Shown: positions 55,762 to 61,923 of the stretch, piece by piece
Numbering within the stretch: the stretch's first letter is position 1
How the letters are laid out: every line of letters starts with the position of its first letter
NCBI RefSeq assembly: GCF_029439455.1
Contig: NZ_JAQFVG010000315.1
Location: forward strand, 37,916-101,248
Source: Caballeronia sp. BR00000012568055
Lineage (GTDB): Bacteria; Pseudomonadota; Gammaproteobacteria; Burkholderiales; Burkholderiaceae
DNA: 63,333 nt
Direction of reading: 5' to 3'
Program-made: the position numbers and the translations under genes
Notes under the pieces: generated by a model
What the model saw: only the letters and a program-made list of their open reading frames with translations
What the model was told of the DNA's origin: nothing
The model's database searches: none

Positions 55762-56752
55762 ATCTGAAAATGTTCTTGCCGTAAGCCCGATAAGCGACGT
55801 GACACCCGTGTTGATGAACGTCTGAGAAAGAAGCAGCATCAGGACTCTCGTCCGGGCGGAGTTGTCCTCTCCATTTCTTGAAGAGTTGATGCTCTCTCCA
55901 AAACACGCCAATATCCGCCGGATTTTCGACTTCCTTCGATGTTCTATCTTGCTCCACGAGCATGTCGCACGCGGACAGGGTGAAATCACTGTTAATAATC
56001 AAGGACGATGTCCCTGCGCCGCACCCAAGCGTGGGCCCCGTCTTCTCTTTTGGTGATGAGAATTCGATAATCTGATGAAAAGCGCCGGCTTCGACCGTGA
56101 TATCGCTAAATCGCTTGCTTTCAGCAGCAATAACTCGACTCACTTCCGCGCTGATCGCTGGCGTCAACGCATGCCCTTGAACAAGGCACGAGCCGGTTCC
56201 AATGGGAATAAAAGCATTGAACTTGATTCGCTTCAGGCCGAGTTCATCTGTCATTCGGAAAATATCTGGAATGCTGAGATAATTTTGTCTTGTCACCGTC
56301 ACAGCCAGCGCGACACTCGCCCCCGCAGCCTGTAGATTGCGCGCGCCTTGGAGTATCTGAACAAACGTACCCGTGCCGCGAATCGGGTCGTTATCTTGGG
56401 CTGATGCGCCTTCGATACTCACTTGAAAGCGGGTCGCGCCACTTTTGACCAGCGTTTGCGCGCGTTCAGGGGTAGCGAGAAGTGCATTTGTGGCAATCTT
56501 TACATTTATCCCGTAATGCGTCAGATGTTCGACGATCTGTTCCAGATCGGGACGCGTCAGCGGCTCACCGCCAATGAGCACAACGCCCTGCACACCGTTA
56601 TTCCCAAGAAAGTCAACTATGGGAAGGATCCTGTCGAGAGCAGCGGTTTGCTTATAGTCCTTCAGATAACAATGACTGCATCGAAGATTGCATCGGCTCG
56701 TGATGTACCACTTGATAAAAAGCGGAAAATCCAGATCGATGATTGGACGCAT
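55748..56752 (-). CDS. Radical SAM/SPASM-type peptide-modifying enzyme
   Basis: The 334-aa protein has the radical SAM cluster motif C21-NLR-C25-SH-C28 and VVLIGGEPLTRPDLEQIVEH, then the barrel. The C-terminal part has Cys244 (TLGCGAGTSSLIINSD), Cys262 (LSACDMLV), Cys317 (QHGCHVAY) and Cys333 (FRYGCK), consistent with an auxiliary [4Fe-4S] cluster of SPASM or twitch type. Enzymes with this architecture install thioether or carbon-carbon links in peptides. GAGGG lies nine bases before the ATG. It is the first gene after the precursor's terminator. The specific reaction is unknown. Confidence 0.85.
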   Translation of the reverse strand: MRPIIDLDFPLFIKWYITSRCNLRCSHCYLKDYKQTAALDRILPIVDFLGNNGVQGVVLIGGEPLTRPDLEQIVEHLTHYGINVKIATNALLATPERAQTLVKSGATRFQVSIEGASAQDNDPIRGTGTFVQILQGARNLQAAGASVALAVTVTRQNYLSIPDIFRMTDELGLKRIKFNAFIPIGTGSCLVQGHALTPAISAEVSRVIAAESKRFSDITVEAGAFHQIIEFSSPKEKTGPTLGCGAGTSSLIINSDFTLSACDMLVEQDRTSKEVENPADIGVFWREHQLFKKWRGQLRPDESPDAASFSDVHQHGCHVAYRAYGKNIFRYGCK

Positions 56753-56800
56753 AAATGCAAACCCTCACTGAACGAGACTCAGCGGAATCAAACCATATTA

Positions 56801-56831
56801 AAAAAGGGCGGACCAAATGGTCCGCCCTTTC
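56801..56831 (-). terminator. Intrinsic terminator between precursor peptide and enzyme genes
   Basis: On the minus strand GGGCGGACC pairs with GGTCCGCCC around an ATTT loop, followed by TTTTTT. It starts four bases past the precursor stop codon. Read-through would give a short abundant precursor mRNA and a rarer operon mRNA, as in other RiPP systems. Confidence 0.9.
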
Positions 56832-56834
56832 CTT

Positions 56835-56921
56835 TAGGCGTTACTGCTGCTCAGACAACCTTCAACATGAACAACTTCGAAGTCGGGAGCCGTAACTTTG
56901 ATTGCAGATGCGTTTTGCATT
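56835..56921 (-). CDS. Putative 28-aa RiPP precursor peptide
   Basis: A 29-codon frame begins ATG with TTGGAG seven bases upstream. The peptide starts MQNASAIKVTAPD and ends VEGCLSSSNA. The first two-thirds looks like a leader (short hydrophobic and acidic residues, suited to a PqqD-like partner); the end has one Cys (residue 22) after Gly and then Leu-Ser-Ser-Ser-Asn-Ala, a plausible core. The single Cys invites a thioether made by the adjacent SPASM enzyme, perhaps with a nearby Asp, Glu or Ser. It is directly followed by a terminator and the modification genes. The core boundary and product are not known, and homology to a named RiPP class is not apparent. Confidence 0.78.
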
Positions 56922-56961
56922 TTTAACTCCAACTTAGATTTAGCTTGCCGAATTAATCGGG

Positions 56962-56975
56962 CATCACATGATGCG
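56962..56975. promoter_or_regulatory. Palindrome in the precursor promoter region
   Basis: GCATCA and TGATGC flank a two-base centre 41 bases upstream of the precursor ATG. A TTGCAT on the minus strand ends just before it and A/T-rich sequence follows, so it could be an operator next to the promoter. No regulator gene is in the cluster. Confidence 0.35.
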
Positions 56976-57156
56976 ATGCAAGTTAAGAGTATTTCAATTA
57001 GATTTTTATTGAAAGTGCGCGTTAATCAAAAACTGAAAATTAGGAATTTTCGTGGCGAGTGATTTTGAATAATGACTTCTGTCAGAATATGATTGTGGTA
57101 CATGGCGCAATATCGTGTTTCGCTGACTTTTAGCAATCACGGCAAGCAAACACAAC

Positions 57157-57951
57157 TCAATACATCGCCCCCGCAACCCGCCCGACCTGCGCAATCCCCG
57201 AATCGAAAGTACGCTGGAAAAATGGCATCAGATTGGGAATCATCAATTGCAGCAGCAACATGCCGACCAGCATCGTGACGGGAAAGCCGATCTGGAAAAT
57301 ACCGATCTGCGGTGCCGCGCGATTCAAAATACCGAGCGCGATATTGGTAATCAAAAGCGCCGCGACAATCGGCAGCGACAGCAGCAAACCGGTCGAAAAC
57401 ACGCTCGCGCCGTAGCCGACCAGCGTCTTCCACCCCTGCGCATGCGATGCCGCCGCCACCACGTTCGTGCTGATCGGCACGCTCTGAAACGTGGTGATCA
57501 ACGCGCTGATCAACTGCAAATGCCCGTCGAGCACGAGAAAGGCGAGCGTCGCCAACGCGTTCAGATAACTCGATACCACCACCGCATTGCCACCCGCGCG
57601 CGGATCGTAAAGCATCGCGAAACCGAGGCCCATTTGCTGGCCGATGAACTCGCCCGCCGCATCGACGGCGGCGAATGCGATCTGCATCGTCATGCCGATG
57701 GCCGCGCCGATCAAAAACTGATTCACGATGATCCACACGCCCGTCGCCGAGAACACGGTGGCTTGCGGCATCGCGGGTAAAGTCGGCGCGACGATGAGCG
57801 TGATGAAGGCCGCCAGCGCCACTTTGATGCGCACCGGAATGCCCATATGACTGAGCACGGGCGCCGTGGCGATCAACGCGAGAATGCGCACGAATGGCCA
57901 CAAAAACGCCGTAAGCCAGCCGTTCAGTTGCGCATAAGTAACCGAGAACAT
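57157..57951 (-). CDS. fliR: Flagellar export gate protein FliR
   Basis: FliR forms the core of the export gate with FliP and FliQ. The 264-aa protein has six or so hydrophobic helices and family stretches FLWPFVRILALIATAPVLSH, IGMTMQIAFAAVDAAGEFIG and QQMGLGFAMLYDP. It starts 3 bases after fliQ and is the last gene of the fliPQR group. The RiPP-like operon begins on its 3' side. Confidence 0.97.
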   Translation of the reverse strand: MFSVTYAQLNGWLTAFLWPFVRILALIATAPVLSHMGIPVRIKVALAAFITLIVAPTLPAMPQATVFSATGVWIIVNQFLIGAAIGMTMQIAFAAVDAAGEFIGQQMGLGFAMLYDPRAGGNAVVVSSYLNALATLAFLVLDGHLQLISALITTFQSVPISTNVVAAASHAQGWKTLVGYGASVFSTGLLLSLPIVAALLITNIALGILNRAAPQIGIFQIGFPVTMLVGMLLLQLMIPNLMPFFQRTFDSGIAQVGRVAGAMY

Positions 57952-57954
57952 CGC

Positions 57955-58224
57955 TTAGCCGCTGACGCCGGGCGTGATGGTGAGAATCGAACGCATATAG
58001 TCGAGCAGCGTCGTGAGCATCCACGGGCCGGCGATCACCAGCGTCACCGCCACCGCAATCAGCTTCGGAATGAACGACAAGGTCGATTCGTTGATCTGCG
58101 TCGCGGCCTGGAACAGGCTCACGACGAGACCGACCACGAGCGCGACGAGCAACAGCGGCGCGGCGAGCAACAGGGCGACGTACATCGCCTGATGCGCCAT
58201 TGTCATGACGGTTTCTGGCGTCAT
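57955..58224 (-). CDS. fliQ: Flagellar export gate protein FliQ
   Basis: FliQ is an 89-aa two-helix gate protein, the exact family length. The sequence TPETVMTMAHQAMYVALLLA followed by APLLLVALVVGLVVSLFQAA and TQINESTLSFIPKLIAV is diagnostic. It lies 11 bases after fliP. Confidence 0.98.
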   Translation of the reverse strand: MTPETVMTMAHQAMYVALLLAAPLLLVALVVGLVVSLFQAATQINESTLSFIPKLIAVAVTLVIAGPWMLTTLLDYMRSILTITPGVSG

Positions 58225-58235
58225 TTCTTATTCCT

Positions 58236-59006
58236 CTACGAGACGAAGCTTTGAGCAAGCGAGCCGATCAGCAATTGCCAGCCATCGACGAGCACGAACA
58301 GCATCAGCTTGAACGGCAGTGCGATGGTCACAGGCGAGACCATCATCATGCCCATCGACATCAGCACGCTCGCCACCACCATGTCGATGATGAGAAACGG
58401 AATGAAGATGGTGAAGCCGATCTGGAAGCCCGTCTTCAGCTCGCTCGTCACGAACGACGGCACCAGCAGTGAAAGCGGCACGTCTTCGGGACCGTTCATC
58501 GGCGCGGCGTGCGAGATGCGGGCGAACAGCGCGAGATCGGATTCGCGTGTCTGCTTTAGCATGAACTGCTTGAAGGGCGTGATACCGCGCGTCATCGCCT
58601 GATCCATCGTGATGGTGCCTTCGGAGAAGGGCTTGTAGGCGTCGGTATAGGCTTTATCGAGCACCGGCGACATCACGAAAAACGTCAGGAACAGCGCGAG
58701 GCCCACGAGCACCTGATTCGGCGGCGTGCTCTGCGTGCCGAGCGCCTGACGCAACAGCGACAACACGATGATGATGCGCGTGAAGCTGGTCATCATCAGG
58801 ACCATCGCGGGGAGGAACGAGAGCATCGTCAGCAGAAGCATGGTCTGCACGCTGAGCGAATACGTCGTGCCGCCGTTCGGGCCGGGGCTGGTGTTGAAGG
58901 CGGGCAGGCCCGCCGTGCTTTGCGCGAAGGCGATGTACGGCATCAAGCCGATAATCACCGGCAACGCGAGTTTCGCGCCGCGCACGATGTGACGACTGAC
59001 CTGCAT
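58236..59006 (-). CDS. fliP: Flagellar export gate protein FliP
   Basis: FliP is the main ring of the export gate. The ATG at 59006 has AGGAG six bases upstream and gives 256 aa with a signal peptide ([17 protein letters not shown]), as FliP usually has; the longer frame to 59183 was not used. Signatures include [40 protein letters not shown] and [18 protein letters not shown]. The start overlaps the stop of a 30-codon leader frame by one base, and a terminator separates it from fliO. Confidence 0.97.
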   Translation of the reverse strand: MQVSRHIVRGAKLALPVIIGLMPYIAFAQSTAGLPAFNTSPGPNGGTTYSLSVQTMLLLTMLSFLPAMVLMMTSFTRIIIVLSLLRQALGTQSTPPNQVLVGLALFLTFFVMSPVLDKAYTDAYKPFSEGTITMDQAMTRGITPFKQFMLKQTRESDLALFARISHAAPMNGPEDVPLSLLVPSFVTSELKTGFQIGFTIFIPFLIIDMVVASVLMSMGMMMVSPVTIALPFKLMLFVLVDGWQLLIGSLAQSFVS

Positions 59007-59098
59007 TACTTGCTCCTGCCGAAGAACTGCTGAAGGCGCTTGCCCGCGAAGATCCGGCGAAGCCGCTGACTCTGGAATAGAACGAAGGTGATAGCCAT
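59006..59098 (-). CDS. 30-codon leader ORF coupled to fliP
   Basis: This short frame starts [16 protein letters not shown] and ends FFGRSK; its TAA overlaps the fliP ATG as TAATG. A purine-rich GAGGCAGGA lies upstream. The first codons (MAIT) resemble the start of fliL (MATT), and the upstream 64 bases resemble the fliL leader, so it may be the relic of a duplicated fliL start rather than a functional peptide. Translation coupling to fliP is the likely effect. The product is basic with no recognised family. Confidence 0.5.
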   Translation of the reverse strand: MAITFVLFQSQRLRRIFAGKRLQQFFGRSK

Positions 59099-59106
59099 GA
59101 ATTCCT

Positions 59107-59170
59107 GCCTCTTTCGATAGGCTGAATTGTTGACTATGCGGGCTTGCAGCGATGGCGCGAACAGAAGGGG
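59107..59170 (-). repeat. fliL-leader-like repeat, copy upstream of fliP
   Basis: This 64-base stretch aligns without gaps to 61692-61755 and agrees at 51 of 64 positions by hand count; the best-kept part is GCCTCTTTCGATAGG and TGAATTGTTG. It probably carries promoter or translation signals for fliP after the fliO terminator. Confidence 0.75.
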
Positions 59171-59202
59171 AATATCGGGCCAACTCGTTCTATTGCGGCA
59201 CA

Positions 59203-59246
59203 CAAAAGAAAACGGCCGGAGCGTGTAGTCAACGCGCTCCGGCCGT
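59203..59246 (-). terminator. Intrinsic terminator after fliO
   Basis: On the minus strand a perfect 12-bp stem ACGGCCGGAGCG/CGCTCCGGCCGT with an 11-base loop is followed by TTTTCTTTT. It lies 19 bases beyond the fliO stop and would separate fliLMNO from fliPQR. Confidence 0.9.
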
Positions 59247-59265
59247 CACTTGGAAACAATGCGCG

Positions 59266-59754
59266 TTACTTGAACTTCTGCATGCGCTTGCTTGCTTCGC
59301 TTTTCATCGCATCGCGGAAGCGCTGGCCGAAGTTGCCCTGCGTCTGCACGTGCGTCTCGACGCTTTCCACTTCCGCCGATCCCGCCGGCATCGTATGAAG
59401 CAGGCGCACATTGCCCGGACCCGCGCCGAGCACGAGCCACTGATCGCCCACTTCGATAACCGCCACGCGCTCTTTCCCGCCCAGCGATGCCCCGCCAACC
59501 ACCTTCACGATCCCGCCGCGCTTCACGCCGTTGACGCCCAGCTTGCGCGCCAGCCACGCACAGCCGAACACGAAGCCGATCACGATCGCCAGACCGAACA
59601 GCGTCTGCAAGACCGCGCCGAATCCGAGCGATGGCACCGCGCTTCCCGCACCGACGCTTGATGCGATCTGCGCGGCGTGGTTCACGGCGTTCATATCGGC
59701 TGCATGGGCCAGCAGCGGCACACAAGCAAAAGCGAAGGCGACAACACGTTTCAT
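59266..59754 (-). CDS. fliO: Flagellar biosynthetic protein FliO
   Basis: FliO assists assembly of the FliP ring. The 162-aa protein has a signal-like N-terminus (VVAFAFACVPLLAHA), one transmembrane helix (ALFGLAIVIGFVFGCAWLARKL type, near residues 50-70) and a C-terminal domain with GGIVKVVGGASLGGKERVAV and IEVGDQWLVLGAGPGNVRLL. It overlaps fliN by four bases and is followed by a terminator. Confidence 0.93.
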   Translation of the reverse strand: MKRVVAFAFACVPLLAHAADMNAVNHAAQIASSVGAGSAVPSLGFGAVLQTLFGLAIVIGFVFGCAWLARKLGVNGVKRGGIVKVVGGASLGGKERVAVIEVGDQWLVLGAGPGNVRLLHTMPAGSAEVESVETHVQTQGNFGQRFRDAMKSEASKRMQKFK

Positions 59755-60176
59755 CGATTCAACTTCCGGATACGTTCGGACGGCGTGATGATGTCCGTCA
59801 GGCGGATACCGAACTTGTCGTTCACCACCACCACTTCGCCCTGCGCGATCAGACAGCCGTTGACGAGCACGTCCATCGGTTCACCGGCCATGCCGTCGAG
59901 TTCGACGACCGAGCCTTGCGCCAGTTGCAGCAGATTGCGGATCGCGATTTTCGTGCGGCCCAGTTCCACCGTCAGATTCACCGGAATATCCAGAATCATG
60001 TCGATGTCGTTGCGTGTAGACGGCGCAGCAGGCTTCGACAGCGGCTGGAACACGCCCGCGCCAGTGGCAGGCGCATCGTTGCCATTCTGTTCGGCGAGCG
60101 CGCTGGCCCAATCGTCGAGCGCCAGTTCGTCGTCTTTCTCCGCGCCGGGCGCGTCGTCCTGCATCAGTTCACTCAT
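59751..60176 (-). CDS. fliN: Flagellar motor switch protein FliN
   Basis: FliN is part of the C ring that sets rotation direction and helps export. The 141-aa protein has a variable Asp/Ala-rich N-terminus and the conserved SpoA domain: MILDIPVNLTVELGRTKIAI, LLQLAQGSVVELDGMAGEPM and DVLVNGCLIAQGEVVVV. It overlaps fliM by eight bases and fliO by four. Confidence 0.97.
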   Translation of the reverse strand: MSELMQDDAPGAEKDDELALDDWASALAEQNGNDAPATGAGVFQPLSKPAAPSTRNDIDMILDIPVNLTVELGRTKIAIRNLLQLAQGSVVELDGMAGEPMDVLVNGCLIAQGEVVVVNDKFGIRLTDIITPSERIRKLNR

Positions 60177-61164
60177 ATTGACCTTCCTTCGAATCGCCCG
60201 CGCTGATCATCTTTTGCACGCGCAGCGCGTATTGACCATTGAAAATTCCGTAACCGCATTCCATCACCGGCACGCCATCGACCTTGGCCGTGACTTGCTC
60301 GGGAATCTCGATCGGCAGGACATCGCCTGCGCGGAGATTCAAAAGCCTTTCGAACGATGAGCGGATCTCCGCGAGATCCACCGTCACCTCGACTTCCGCA
60401 AGCTGCACCTGCTGCGACAGCACGCGCACCCAACGGCGATCCACTTCGAGCGCTTCGCCTTGAATGGGCGACGAGAGCACGTCGCGGATCGGCTCGATCA
60501 TCGAATAGGGCATGCAGATATGCAGCGTGCCGCCGATCGAACCGAACTCGATGGTGAACTGCGTGACGATCACGATTTCGTTCGGCGTCGCCACGTTCGC
60601 AAACTGCGTGTGCATTTCCGAGCGCATATATTCGAACGTCAGCGGCTTCACGCTTTTCCACGACGCCGTGTAATGCTCGAACACCAGATTCAGCAACTTG
60701 CCGATAATCCGCTGCTCGGTCTGCGTGAACTCGCGGCCTTCCACACGCGTGTGAAAGCGCCCGTCGCCGCCGAAGAGGTTATCGACCACGAAGAACACGA
60801 GATTCGGATCGAGCACGAACAGCGAGGTGCCGCGCAAGGGCTTGACGTGGACGAGGTTGAGGTTCGTCGGAATCGGCAGATTGCGGGTGAATTCGCTGTA
60901 CTTCTGCACCTTCACCGGACCGACGGAGATTTCCGCCGAACGCCGCATGAAGTTGAAAATGCCGACGCGCAACAGCCGCGCAAAGCGATCGTTGATGATT
61001 TCGAGGCCGGGCATCCGGCCGCGTACGATGCGTTCCTGCGTCGCGATGTTGTACGGGCGTACACCGGAAGTCTGCGTCTCGTCTGCGACTTGATCGACTT
61101 CACCGGTGACACCCTTGAGGAGGGCATCGACCTCCTCCTGCGACATGAACTCTTCGTGGCCCAT
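60169..61164 (-). CDS. fliM: Flagellar motor switch protein FliM
   Basis: FliM binds phosphorylated CheY and forms the C-ring wall. The 331-aa protein has an N-terminal CheY-binding helix in the form FMSQEEVDALLKGVTGEVDQ, the middle domain (TQERIVRGRMPGLEIINDRF) and a C-terminal FliN-like domain (NLRAGDVLPIEIPEQVTAKV). It is in the standard order fliL-fliM-fliN. Confidence 0.97.
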   Translation of the reverse strand: MGHEEFMSQEEVDALLKGVTGEVDQVADETQTSGVRPYNIATQERIVRGRMPGLEIINDRFARLLRVGIFNFMRRSAEISVGPVKVQKYSEFTRNLPIPTNLNLVHVKPLRGTSLFVLDPNLVFFVVDNLFGGDGRFHTRVEGREFTQTEQRIIGKLLNLVFEHYTASWKSVKPLTFEYMRSEMHTQFANVATPNEIVIVTQFTIEFGSIGGTLHICMPYSMIEPIRDVLSSPIQGEALEVDRRWVRVLSQQVQLAEVEVTVDLAEIRSSFERLLNLRAGDVLPIEIPEQVTAKVDGVPVMECGYGIFNGQYALRVQKMISAGDSKEGQYE

Positions 61165-61190
61165 GAGTCTCTTGGCTCAGCGTGAGATGG

Positions 61191-61685
61191 TTACTGGACG
61201 ACGAATTCGGTGAACAGCACTTCTTCGACGTGAACCGGCTTGTCGGCGCTGCTCGCGGCGGCGTCCACAGTCTTGCGCAGTTCTTCGGCGGGCTGCTTCT
61301 TGCCTTCGACGCTGGTGATGTCGTCCGGCTTTTTGCCCGAGAGCGCGAGCAGCACGTGGCTGCGCACTTCCGGCATATGCTCGGTGATGGCCGCCTGAAT
61401 CTTCTCGTCCTTCAGCTTGAGCGTGAGACCCGTGCGCAGATAGTGCATGGAGCCGTCGTCGGACTGGAGATTGACGGTGAGCGAATCGAGCGGGAAGAAG
61501 ACCGGCGGCAATTCCGGCGCGGGCTTGGCGGGCGCGTGAGACGCCTGCTTGCCCAACAGGAAGTACGCGCCGCCCGCGCCTGCGCCGAGCAGCACGATCG
61601 CGCCGATCGCGATGATCATCATCTTCTTCATTTTCCCGCCCTTTGCGGGGGCGAGGTCTTTCGGATTTGCGGTAGTGGTGGCCAT
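61191..61685 (-). CDS. fliL: Flagellar basal-body-associated protein FliL
   Basis: FliL is a single-pass membrane protein that supports the stators. The 164-aa protein has a transmembrane helix (MMIIAIGAIVLLGAGAGGAYFL, residues about 22-42) and a periplasmic domain with FFPLDSLTVNLQSDDGSMHY, LRTGLTLKLKDEKIQAAITE and the C-terminal VHVEEVLFTEFVVQ. Its start (MATTTANPK) follows the leader repeat at 61692-61755. Confidence 0.96.
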   Translation of the reverse strand: MATTTANPKDLAPAKGGKMKKMMIIAIGAIVLLGAGAGGAYFLLGKQASHAPAKPAPELPPVFFPLDSLTVNLQSDDGSMHYLRTGLTLKLKDEKIQAAITEHMPEVRSHVLLALSGKKPDDITSVEGKKQPAEELRKTVDAAASSADKPVHVEEVLFTEFVVQ

Positions 61686-61691
61686 ATGCTT

Positions 61692-61755
61692 GCCTCTTTC
61701 GATAGGTTGAATTGTTGGCTATCGCGCTGTAAAGCGATGGGTCGAACAGAGGGGG
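61692..61755 (-). repeat. fliL leader, parent copy of the repeated segment
   Basis: This segment precedes fliL by seven bases and matches the copy upstream of fliP. It contains CGATAG (61700-61705) and CTATCG (61719-61724) as a perfect inverted repeat with a 13-base centre, a possible site for the early flagellar activator. The AGAGGCAAG close to the ATG serves as ribosome binding site. Confidence 0.7.
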
Positions 61756-61923
61756 TTTTGCGGTCCAGCTTGTGCGTTTGGAGCGATGCGGGATTTCCGT
61801 CCGGATTTCTCTTTATCGGAGGGAATGGGGTGGAAGTTGAGGGTACTGCGCGGAAAGGGGGACGACGCCGCTGTCAGAACGACAGCGGCGGGGTGAAACG
61901 AAGAGGTGAATCAGGAAGGTAAA

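Noticed and set aside
56423..56926. 167-codon plus-strand frame across the RiPP precursor region
   Set aside because: It is antisense to the radical SAM gene and precursor, runs through the terminator and has no domain pattern.
61866..61890. GCCGCTGTC/GACAGCGGC hairpin after fliK as a terminator
   Set aside because: The stem is good but no T tract follows on the minus strand, so termination cannot be claimed.
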